NCBI GenBank assembly: GCA_016219235.1
Contig: JACRBO010000703.1
Coordinates: 1 to 5,819, forward strand
DNA from: Chloroflexota bacterium
GTDB lineage: Bacteria > Chloroflexota > Anaerolineae > Fen-1058
Direction of reading: 5' to 3'
DNA length: 5,819 nucleotides
Positions 1 through 5,194 of the stretch are shown here, piece by piece (within the stretch, counting starts at the first letter, position 1; each line of letters opens with the position of its first letter). The notes under the pieces are model-generated. The model did not search any database. It was not told where the DNA came from and saw only the letters and a list, made by a program, of their open reading frames with translations. A program made the translations under genes and the position numbers.

Positions 1-66
1 CCCGCCTCTGCTGCTAGCATGGTTTGCAAAACTCACATTGAGAATTGCTGGCGACACGGCCCGCCC

Positions 67-95
67 TTGCATTTCGCTATCACGTAGGCGATAAT
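67..95 (+). promoter_or_regulatory. Candidate sigma70-type promoter for the PAS/GAF sensor gene
   Basis: TTGCAT (67-72) and GATAAT (90-95) are separated by exactly 17 bp. The -10 hexamer matches the TATAAT consensus at 5 of 6 positions, and the -35 at 3 of 6. Transcription would begin near 101-103, leaving a leader of about 20 nt before the ATG at 122. No clear Shine-Dalgarno sequence precedes that ATG. This is pattern matching only; the weak -35 makes it a tentative call. The rest of 1-121 shows no convincing gene. Confidence 0.35.
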
Positions 96-121
96 CAGTC
101 ATCCTCTTTGCCGGGCTTCAG

Positions 122-436
122 ATGAACGACCCATTCGATCAACACGATCCTGCGCTTGATCAACCTTCCTTTCTGCGAACCGCTCTGGCGCTGGTTGTCT
201 TCAATCTCGCCTGGTTGCTGATTACCGCGTTGTTTGCCTGGTCGGTGCTGGATAATGCCCAGTTGAGCGTCGTCGTCGTGTTGGCGCTGCAAAGTGTGCC
301 CATCCTCGTCGGCGGCGTGACCGTCTTCCGGCTGGGGCGCGGCCAGGCTGATGTGCTGGCCATGCAGCGCGAGTTGGCCCAACACAGCTACGATCGTTTC
401 TATGCCGTGACCGAAGTGGCCGGCGATGTCACTTAG
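122..436 (+). CDS. N-terminal fragment of a membrane-bound PAS/GAF sensor, ended by an in-frame amber codon
   Basis: This 104-residue piece is the amino end of the sensor that resumes in the same frame after the TAG at 434-436. A short polar, acidic N-terminus (about 1-17) is followed by two hydrophobic segments, about residues 18-43 and 48-69, which predict a two-helix membrane anchor with a short loop. From about residue 83 the sequence (QRELAQHSYDRFYAVTEVAG) reads as the linker and first helix of a PAS domain, which is then cut at residue 104. The ATG at 122 is the first good start after an upstream in-frame stop at 92-94; it lacks a strong Shine-Dalgarno sequence. Alone this would be a small two-helix membrane protein with no sensing domain, so I read it as half of a broken gene. 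The alternative, a genuine small membrane protein, is unlikely because the PAS fold continues across the stop. Confidence 0.7.
   Translation: MNDPFDQHDPALDQPSFLRTALALVVFNLAWLLITALFAWSVLDNAQLSVVVVLALQSVPILVGGVTVFRLGRGQADVLAMQRELAQHSYDRFYAVTEVAGDVT
434..436 (+). other. In-frame amber stop interrupting the sensor gene
   Basis: The frame opened at ATG 122 meets TAG here and then stays open, unchanged in frame, to 2381-2383. No insertion or deletion is needed to join the halves; one substitution accounts for the break. Aligned from memory with the common PAS opening of the form DYAYAFRVxPDG...W, the stop falls where a Tyr is usual. A TAT or TAC to TAG change is therefore the simplest origin. If real it makes this a nonsense-mutated pseudogene; otherwise it could be an assembly error, or a site of suppression, for which there is no evidence. 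Confidence 0.8.
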
Positions 437-463
437 ACGGCGCAGGTCGGGTCGGCTGGTGAT

Positions 464-2383
464 GTGGTGTTCGATTGGGCGACGCCGTCGTTTGCCACGC
501 AGTTGGGTTTCTCGCCAGACACCGTGCGCGCGCAAGGGGGCTGGCGCAGTCTGGTGCACGTCGACGACTGGCCGCTGGTCTTGCAGCGCATTCCCCTGTT
601 GCTGGCTGGACAAGGCGCAGTGAGCGAGTATCGCGTGCGGGCGGCGACCGGCGAGTGGCGCTGGCTGCGCGATCGGGCCAGGCCGTTGCCCGATCGGACC
701 GGCAGCCGCGAGATTGCCATTGTGGGCGCTATCCGCGATATTACCGCGCAGAAAACGGCGCAGGCGGCGCTGACCGACAGCGAATCGATTTTGCGCAGCC
801 TCTTTGACAGCGCGCCCTTCATGATGGGCGTGATCGAAGTTGCCGGCGACGACCTGGTGTTTATCTCGGCCAATGCCGCCGCGGCGCGGTATCTTGATCA
901 GACGCCGGAGGCCTTGAAGCATCAGCGGGTCAGCAGTTTCGGCATCGAGCCTGAGGTGATTCAACTCGCCGTGCAACAGTTGGCCGAGAGCCGGCGCAGC
1001 GCGCGCCCCGTACGTTTTGAGTTTCAATACCCGACTGGTCGCAACGGCCAATGGTGGTCGATCTTGCTGGCCTCCATTGGCGGCACTCATTATTCGCTGT
1101 TCGTCGTGGACGACATCACCCGGCGGCAGCACTTCGAAGATGCACTGCGCGTCAACGAGCACAAATTCCGCAGTTTCATGGAGCAATCGTTTGACGGCAT
1201 GGCGCTGGTCGGTGAAGACGGTCGGGTCGTCGAGTGGAATCAGGCCCTGGAGAAGATCACCGGGGTGGTGCGCAAGCAGGCCGTGGGGCAGAGTTATCTA
1301 GCCCTGCTGCTGCTGCTCACGCCCGACGATAACAAGGCTGTCATGGCCGAGGACCTGGAGCGCATGGTGATGGAGGCGCTCAACACCGGCGCGGCCGACT
1401 TCCTGAATCATGTGACCGAGTGGCCCAGTCAGCGCGTCGATGACCCACACACTCGCCGCGTCTGGCAGCACGCCGCCTTCCCCATTCGGACCGGCGAGCG
1501 CTATCGGCTGGGCATCATCATCCGCGACATCACGGCCCGCAAACACACTGAGCAGTTGTTGCGCATCCAGCGCGATCTGGGCATCGTCTTGAGCGCGGCC
1601 AGTAAACTGCACCCGGCCTTGCATGAGATTTTGCGCGCCGTGTTTCAGATCGAGTCGATTACGGCGGGAGGCGTGTATGGGGTGGATGAAACTACGGGCG
1701 CGATTCAGCTGCACGCGCAGCAGGGCCTGCCGCCTGAATTTGTGCAGCGCGCCAGTTATTATCCTGCCGACTCGCCGCAGGCCGCCGTGGTGCAGGCCGG
1801 ACGACCGATCTATTCACGGTATGCCGATCTGCTCGATCGGCTGGGGCTGGATTATTCGGCCGCCGGCTTGCGCGCCATCGCCGTGATTCCCGTCATGCAC
1901 AACGGCCGTCCGATAGCGGTTCTCAACGCGGCGTCGCATCAACTGGACGAACTGCCTGCCGAGGTGTGCGAGGCCCTTGAAGCCATCGCGGCCCGGGTGG
2001 GCAGCACCATCGCCCGCATCCGTGCCGAGGAATCCCTGGCCGCCAGTCAACGGAATCTACAGGCATTGTTCGATCAGATCGGCGATTTTATCTTTGTGGT
2101 CGACATGCAGGGCCGCATCGTGCATGCCAATGCCGCGGTGTATCAACGCCTGGGATATTCGGCGGCTGAACTATTGGGCCAGTCTGTGCTGGTTGTGCAT
2201 CCGGCCGAGCGTCAGGCCGAAGCCCGGCGGGTGCTTGAGGCGATGCTGGCCGGCGAAGCGCAGGTCTGCCCGGTGCCGTTGCAAACCAAGGATGGGCAAC
2301 TTATTCCCATTGAAACGCGGGTGACACGCGGCCAGTGGAACAAACAGGCCGCGCTGTTTGGCGTATCGCGCCCGCTGGATTGA
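464..2383 (+). CDS. Multi-PAS/GAF sensor protein, main part (PAS-PAS-PAS-GAF-PAS, no output domain)
   Basis: This is the 639-residue continuation, in the same frame, of the fragment starting at 122. The GTG at 464 is only the first possible start after the amber codon. It lies inside PAS domain 1, so the true gene most likely runs 122-2383 (753 codons counting the stop position). Numbered from GTG 464, the domains are: rest of PAS1 (1-103) with PAC signature GEWRWLRDRARP and IVGAIRDITAQK; PAS2 (about 104-227), ending VVDDITRRQ; PAS3 (about 230-365), with EDGRVVEWNQALEKITG and IIIRDITARK; GAF (about 372-521), with GGVYGVDETTG and a coiled-coil-like exit helix; PAS4 (about 528-639), with DMQGRIVHANAAV. 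Such modules bind small ligands, haem or flavin, or mediate dimerisation in signalling proteins. The protein ends at FGVSRPLD, where the PAC motif would normally lead into a kinase or cyclase; no HisKA, HATPase, GGDEF or EAL follows. Ligand and partner are unknown. Confidence 0.85.
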   Translation: MVFDWATPSFATQLGFSPDTVRAQGGWRSLVHVDDWPLVLQRIPLLLAGQGAVSEYRVRAATGEWRWLRDRARPLPDRTGSREIAIVGAIRDITAQKTAQAALTDSESILRSLFDSAPFMMGVIEVAGDDLVFISANAAAARYLDQTPEALKHQRVSSFGIEPEVIQLAVQQLAESRRSARPVRFEFQYPTGRNGQWWSILLASIGGTHYSLFVVDDITRRQHFEDALRVNEHKFRSFMEQSFDGMALVGEDGRVVEWNQALEKITGVVRKQAVGQSYLALLLLLTPDDNKAVMAEDLERMVMEALNTGAADFLNHVTEWPSQRVDDPHTRRVWQHAAFPIRTGERYRLGIIIRDITARKHTEQLLRIQRDLGIVLSAASKLHPALHEILRAVFQIESITAGGVYGVDETTGAIQLHAQQGLPPEFVQRASYYPADSPQAAVVQAGRPIYSRYADLLDRLGLDYSAAGLRAIAVIPVMHNGRPIAVLNAASHQLDELPAEVCEALEAIAARVGSTIARIRAEESLAASQRNLQALFDQIGDFIFVVDMQGRIVHANAAVYQRLGYSAAELLGQSVLVVHPAERQAEARRVLEAMLAGEAQVCPVPLQTKDGQLIPIETRVTRGQWNKQAALFGVSRPLD

Positions 2384-2388
2384 ATTTG

Positions 2389-3753
2389 TTATTGCGGAGT
2401 GCGCAGGTGCCACGGGGCGGCCTGTTCGTAGGCCCGCGCGACCTGCAAAATCAAATCCTCACGCCAGTGTGCCCCCACGAGCTGCAAGCCGATCGGCAGA
2501 TCATCCTCGGTAAAACCGCACGGCAGCACCAGCGCCGGATTGCCCGTCAAGTTGAACATGCGCGTAAAGCGCGTGAGATTGCCCTTCGATAACGCCAGCG
2601 GATCGGCGTCTTCAATCGGGGTGGCGGGCTGCGGCGTGGCGGGCACGAGCAGCACGTCGATCGTCTCAAAGAGCCGCGCCAGTTTTCGCTGCCACTCGAT
2701 TTGCGTTCGCCGCGCCAGCGCATACTCGATCCCGCTGACTTCCGTTCCCCAGCGCAGGCGCGTCAGCACATCCTCGCCAATCCGATCGGCGTGTTGCGCG
2801 ATCCGGTCTTGATGATAGGCGGCTGCATCGGCCAACAGAATCTTCGACGAGGCTTTCTCCGAAACTTCAAAACCGGGCAAAGCCACCTCAATCGGCGCAT
2901 AGCCCAACTCTCCGATCGTTTTGATCGCAGCCCGATAGGCCCGTTCGGTGTCCGGGTGCAGATCGCTGAAGAAATAGGCATCAGGTACGCCGACACGTAG
3001 TGCGTGGTGCGTGGTGCGTGGCGGATTTTGTGTTGGCAAGCAATACGGATCAGCCTCGTCGTAACCATCAAGCACGCCGAACAGCAGCGCCACATCGTCC
3101 ACGCAGCGCCCGATCGGTCCGACGTGATCCAGCGACCACGCCAGCGGAATGACGCCGCGCGTGCTGATGCGGCCATACGTCGGCTTCAGGCCCACCACGC
3201 CGCACAACGACGCCGGAATGCGAATCGAGCCGCCCGTATCCGAACCGAGTGTGCCCGCGCACAGTCCCGCCGCAATCGCCGCCGCCGATCCGCCGCTGGA
3301 GCCGCCTGTGATATGGTCTAACTTCCACGGATTGTGCACCGGTCCGAAATGCGGATTGATGTTGGTCACGCCCAGCGCCCATTCGTGCATGTTGAGTTTG
3401 CCCAGGAAGATCGCGCCTGCGTCACGCAGTTGTTTCGTCACAAAGGCATCTGCCCGCGCCACGTTATCTTTCATTAAAGGGCTGCCCGCCGTGGTAGGCA
3501 CGCCGCGCACATCGAACAGATCTTTCAACGCTAAAGGAATGCCATGCAATGGCCCGAGTTCAGCGCCGCGCATGACGGCTTCAGTTGCGGCTTGCGCTTC
3601 GGCCAGGGCGCTCTCAGCGGTCAGCGTGATGAAAGCATTCAACTTGGGGTTCAGCATCTCGATGCGATCGAGATAGGCGCGGGTCAATTCCAGCGGGGAG
3701 ATTTGCTTTGTGCGAATGTCATGTTGAAGTTCACTGATTGTTTGATCGTGCAT
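2389..3753 (-). CDS. Amidase-signature family hydrolase
   Basis: This 454-residue protein has a complete amidase-signature domain. Visible landmarks are GPLHGIPLALKDLFDVRG with catalytic Lys77, the GGSSGGSAAA glycine/serine loop (150-159) with cis-Ser152, and GSDTGGSIRIPA with nucleophile Ser176. The Lys-Ser-Ser spacing (75 and 24 residues) matches the family. The family hydrolyses carboxamides to acid plus ammonia; GatA, the tRNA-dependent amidotransferase subunit, belongs to it. HEWALGVTNINPHFGPVHNPW and the absence of gatB or gatC nearby favour a free-standing amidase over GatA. The substrate cannot be read from sequence, and no signal peptide is seen, so it is probably cytoplasmic. The ATG at 3751-3753 has a good GGAG site (3760-3763 on the + strand) six bases upstream. 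Residues 245-251 (PRTTHHA) are encoded by a 7-bp tandem repeat in a linker. It is the last - strand gene, 157 bp after ruvA, and converges on the sensor gene with a 5-bp gap. Confidence 0.93.
   Translation of the reverse strand: MHDQTISELQHDIRTKQISPLELTRAYLDRIEMLNPKLNAFITLTAESALAEAQAATEAVMRGAELGPLHGIPLALKDLFDVRGVPTTAGSPLMKDNVARADAFVTKQLRDAGAIFLGKLNMHEWALGVTNINPHFGPVHNPWKLDHITGGSSGGSAAAIAAGLCAGTLGSDTGGSIRIPASLCGVVGLKPTYGRISTRGVIPLAWSLDHVGPIGRCVDDVALLFGVLDGYDEADPYCLPTQNPPRTTHHALRVGVPDAYFFSDLHPDTERAYRAAIKTIGELGYAPIEVALPGFEVSEKASSKILLADAAAYHQDRIAQHADRIGEDVLTRLRWGTEVSGIEYALARRTQIEWQRKLARLFETIDVLLVPATPQPATPIEDADPLALSKGNLTRFTRMFNLTGNPALVLPCGFTEDDLPIGLQLVGAHWREDLILQVARAYEQAAPWHLRTPQ
3001..3021. repeat. 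Three tandem copies of a 7-bp unit inside the amidase gene
   Basis: TGCGTGG is repeated three times without error (3001-3007, 3008-3014, 3015-3021). The 21-bp total is a multiple of three, so the amidase frame is kept, and the run encodes PRTTHHA at residues 245-251. This segment lies well after the catalytic Lys, cis-Ser and Ser, in a stretch of low conservation, and may be tolerated there as a linker. Confidence 0.85.
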
Positions 3754-3796
3754 CGTTCACTCCAGCATGGTGCGATTCCACTAGAAGAAGGCTCCA

Positions 3797-3855
3797 GCCG
3801 CCGTCCCCGGCGGCACGCCCTCGCTCAAACTCGCGCCGGGGACGGCGCTTTGAGC
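3797..3855. repeat. Pair of inverted hairpins (BIME/REP-like) between ruvA and the amidase
   Basis: Two GC-rich hairpins stand side by side in opposite orientation. The first is GCCGCC-GTCCCC-GGCGGC (3797-3814), a perfect 6-bp stem with a 6-base loop. The second spans 3823-3855: an outer stem GCTCAAA/TTTGAGC, a 3-base bulge and an inner stem GCGCC/GGCGC around the loop GGGGAC (3838-3843). The two loops are exact reverse complements. The same bases also form an alternative perfect 12-bp stem, GCCGTCCCCGGC (3800-3811) with GCCGGGGACGGC (3835-3846). Inverted pairs of short palindromes are the layout of bacterial REP/BIME elements, which can affect mRNA stability or termination. Whether this unit recurs in the genome is not visible here. 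Confidence 0.65.
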
Positions 3856-3863
3856 AATTTTTT
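3823..3863 (+). terminator. Intrinsic-terminator-like hairpin with T-run, + strand orientation
   Basis: The stem GCTCAAA...TTTGAGC with inner GCGCC/GGCGC is followed by AA and six T residues (3858-3863) on the + strand. This is the form of a rho-independent terminator. No + strand gene lies directly upstream, so a possible role is stopping + strand transcription that has read through the sensor gene and the antisense of the amidase before it enters ruvA. Read on the - strand the hairpin lacks a following T-run, so it should not end the ruvA-amidase transcript in the classical way. Confidence 0.45.
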
Positions 3864-3872
3864 ACTGGGGTC

Positions 3873-3914
3873 ATGATGCGTGAGAGGTCTCACTCGTCAC
3901 TCGTTACTCATCAT
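3873..3914. repeat. Short palindrome and degenerate heptamers at the ruvA 3' end
   Basis: GTGAGA-gg-TCTCAC (3880-3893) is a perfect 6-bp inverted repeat. It overlaps by four bases two exact TCACTCG heptamers (3890-3896, 3897-3903), which are followed by one degenerate copy, TTACTCA (3904-3910). Outer ATGATG (3873-3878) and CATCAT (3909-3914) are also complementary. The block overlaps the ruvA stop codon (3911-3913). It could be a small repeat element or part of a 3' structure; no function can be assigned. Confidence 0.4.
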
Positions 3915-4498
3915 CTTGCAAAATACGCCAGCGCCAGCCGCAGCCGGTCTTCCATCGTCAGCGTTTCATCGCGCGGCAAACTCGCCAACGCGCTCTGCGC
4001 CTCGACGATGCTGTAGCCCAGCGTCGTCAGCGCGCCGATCACTTCCGTGTCCTGATCGGTCAGGTATTGAATATCGGCGCTGTGCGTGACCACGCCGACT
4101 TTATCTTTCAAGTGAAACACGATGCTCTTGGCCGTCTTCGGCCCAATGCCGGGGACGCGCGTCAGCACGTCGGCCTGTTCGTGCGCGATCGCCGTGCGCA
4201 GCTGATCGGGCGGGGCGGCGGCCAGCGTGGCAAGCGCCGTTCTCGCGCCGACGCCGCTCACGCCAAGCAGCAGTTCAAATAACTCCAGTTCTTCCTGCGA
4301 AGCAAAACCGTACAGCGTCCAGGCATCTTCGCGAATTTGCAAGTGGGTGAACAGATCGATCGTGCGGCCGACGGTCGCGGCGTCGCGTGTGCCGGACGGG
4401 ACGTAGACGCGCAGACCAAGGCCCAACGCCGCGCCGACGTTGACGACGAGGTGATCTTTGCCGATGAATTCGATTGCGCCATGCAGATGTGCGATCAT
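3911..4498 (-). CDS. ruvA: Holliday junction branch migration protein RuvA
   Basis: RuvA (195 residues, normal length) binds four-way DNA junctions as a tetramer and loads the RuvB motor onto them for branch migration during recombinational repair. The three family domains are visible. The N-terminal OB fold (about 1-62) carries FTHLQIREDAWTLYGFA at its end. The central domain has two helix-hairpin-helix motifs, LLLGVSGVGARTALATL (77-92) and VPGIGPKTAKSIVFHL (115-130). A C-terminal RuvB-contacting domain (about 150-195) follows a linker. The ATG at 4496-4498 is three bases after the ruvC stop. Its GGAG ribosome-binding site (4505-4508 on the + strand) lies in the last codons of ruvC, six bases from the ATG, so translation is probably coupled to ruvC. 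The start MIAHLHG fits the usual MIxxLxG opening. ruvB is not in the window. Confidence 0.97.
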   Translation of the reverse strand: MIAHLHGAIEFIGKDHLVVNVGAALGLGLRVYVPSGTRDAATVGRTIDLFTHLQIREDAWTLYGFASQEELELFELLLGVSGVGARTALATLAAAPPDQLRTAIAHEQADVLTRVPGIGPKTAKSIVFHLKDKVGVVTHSADIQYLTDQDTEVIGALTTLGYSIVEAQSALASLPRDETLTMEDRLRLALAYFAR

Positions 4499-4501
4499 GA
4501 T

Positions 4502-4987
4502 TTACTCCAGCGCCGCAATGCCCGCCGAATGCAAATGGCACACGGCAATCGCCAGGGCATCGGCGGCGTCATCGGGTTTGGGAATGTGATCGAGGTTGAG
4601 CAACAGCGTGATCATTTGCTGCATTTGCCGCTTATCGGCGCGGCCGCTGCCCGTCACTGCCAGTTTTACTTCCAGCGGAGTGTATTCAAAAATGCGCACG
4701 TGGGCTTGCGCCAGCGTCAGCATGATCACGCCGCGCGCATGCCCTACCGCTAACGCTGTGCGCACGTTCTTGTTGAAAAACAGTTCTTCGACGGCGGCGT
4801 GATCGGGCTTGTAATGCTCGATGAGGGCGCTGAGTTCACGGTGGATCATCACCAGCCGATCGGGCAGGGGCAGATCGCTCGGGGTGGTGATCACGCCGTG
4901 CGCCACTGCGACCGAGCCTTCACCCCGATCGGTTACCAGGCCATAGCCCACAATTGCTGTGCCGGGATCGATGCCTAAAACAAGCAT
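4502..4987 (-). CDS. ruvC: Crossover junction endodeoxyribonuclease RuvC
   Basis: RuvC (161 residues, typical length) is the dimeric Mg-dependent nuclease that cuts Holliday junctions symmetrically after RuvAB branch migration. It has an RNase H-like fold. The four acidic residues of the active site are present: Asp7 in GIDPG, Glu67 in AVEELFFNKN, and Asp140 and Asp143 in KPDDAADALAIA. KLAVTGSGRADKRQMQQM (108-125) is the conserved DNA-contacting region. It precedes ruvA by 3 bp in the same transcript. The ATG at 4985-4987 gives the standard MLVLGIDPGT start, but no Shine-Dalgarno sequence is visible. Instead a terminator-like hairpin ends only 8 nt upstream. Initiation may therefore depend on a leaderless or short transcript, or on readthrough from yebC. 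Confidence 0.97.
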   Translation of the reverse strand: MLVLGIDPGTAIVGYGLVTDRGEGSVAVAHGVITTPSDLPLPDRLVMIHRELSALIEHYKPDHAAVEELFFNKNVRTALAVGHARGVIMLTLAQAHVRIFEYTPLEVKLAVTGSGRADKRQMQQMITLLLNLDHIPKPDDAADALAIAVCHLHSAGIAALE

Positions 4988-4995
4988 AGGTAATC

Positions 4996-5048
4996 AAAAG
5001 GGGCGAGTCGCGCCGCCAGAAACCTCCGGCATCTTCGATCTCGCCCCT
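4996..5048 (-). terminator. Terminator- or attenuator-like hairpin immediately before ruvC
   Basis: On the - strand a perfect 9-bp stem, AGGGGCGAG (5040-5048) with CTCGCCCCT (4999-5007), is followed by TTTT (4996-4999, the first T being shared with the stem). The enclosed 32 bases contain a smaller stem, GCCGGA (5025-5030) with TCTGGC (5015-5020), with one mismatch and a 4-base loop. The T-run exists only in the - direction, so it would act on transcripts coming from yebC. It may be the yebC terminator, with ruvC having its own start, or an attenuator in the ruvC leader. It does not match any riboswitch class that I recognise. Confidence 0.55.
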
Positions 5049-5055
5049 GATCGTA

Positions 5056-5189
5056 CTGTGAATGGTTACTGCTCAGCCGTCATTGCGAGGAGCGCACTTT
5101 GCGACGAAGCAATCTCCCTCTGATCGGCCCTGAGATTGCTTCGCAAAAAGCGCTCGCAAGGACGCAGGCTGAATAGTAACTTGTGAATG
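5056..5189. mobile_element. MITE-like inverted repeat (116 bp, 5065-5180) with flanking 9-bp target duplication
   Basis: The element starts GTTACTGCTCAGCC (5065-5078) and ends GGCTGAATAGTAAC (5167-5180); these termini are inverted repeats matching at 12 of 14 positions. Internally GAAGCAATCTC (5106-5116) pairs perfectly with GAGATTGCTTC (5132-5142) around a 15-base spacer, and the rest of the arms match imperfectly. Directly outside are CTGTGAATG (5056-5064) and TTGTGAATG (5181-5189), direct repeats matching at 8 of 9 positions, as expected of a target-site duplication. There is no coding capacity, so it is non-autonomous. The GTCATTGCGAGG...GAAGCAATCTC core resembles a palindromic repeat found widely in bacterial intergenic DNA. 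The insertion lies 5 bp after the yebC stop codon. Confidence 0.7.
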
Positions 5190-5194
5190 TTGAT

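Noticed and set aside
1..94. Open + strand tail from the window edge to TAA at 92-94 (end of a possible upstream gene)
   Set aside because: The 30 codons show no recognisable motif and use codons (CTA, AGA, ACA, AGG) unlike the neighbouring genes. It may be only intergenic DNA, and it overlaps a candidate promoter.
1..102. Possible divergent - strand gene starting at ATG 102, with GAGG just before it
   Set aside because: The GAGG touches the ATG with no spacing, the 34 visible residues resemble nothing I know, and only 19 bp would separate it from the sensor start. More sequence to the left would be needed.
434..436. TAG as a recoded (pyrrolysine) codon
   Set aside because: PAS domains need no such residue, no recoding structure was seen downstream, and a point mutation is far simpler.
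95..1186. Long open frame on the - strand opposite the sensor gene (363 codons)
   Set aside because: It lacks any recognisable domain and has low-complexity Arg/Gln/His-rich composition. It is the mirror of a + strand frame with clear PAS motifs, so it is a shadow of high-G+C coding sequence.
1304..1315. Four CTG triplets as a slippage microsatellite in the sensor gene
   Set aside because: They encode Leu in a position tolerant of hydrophobics, and four copies in a Leu-rich, G+C-rich gene are unremarkable.
2763..3176. Alternative - strand frame inside the amidase gene, and several + strand frames opposite it
   Set aside because: They overlap a complete amidase with all catalytic motifs and have no domain content of their own.
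2389..3753. Naming the amidase gatA
   Set aside because: The signature region is shared by all the family. gatB and gatC are absent nearby, and the HEWALGVTNINPHFGPV segment differs from the usual GatA MDEFAMGSS region, so only the family name is supported.
5065..5180. CRISPR repeat or tRNA-like structure in the yebC-ruvC gap
   Set aside because: There is one long palindrome, not regularly spaced direct repeats, and no cloverleaf or anticodon arm can be drawn. The flanking duplication points to an inserted element.
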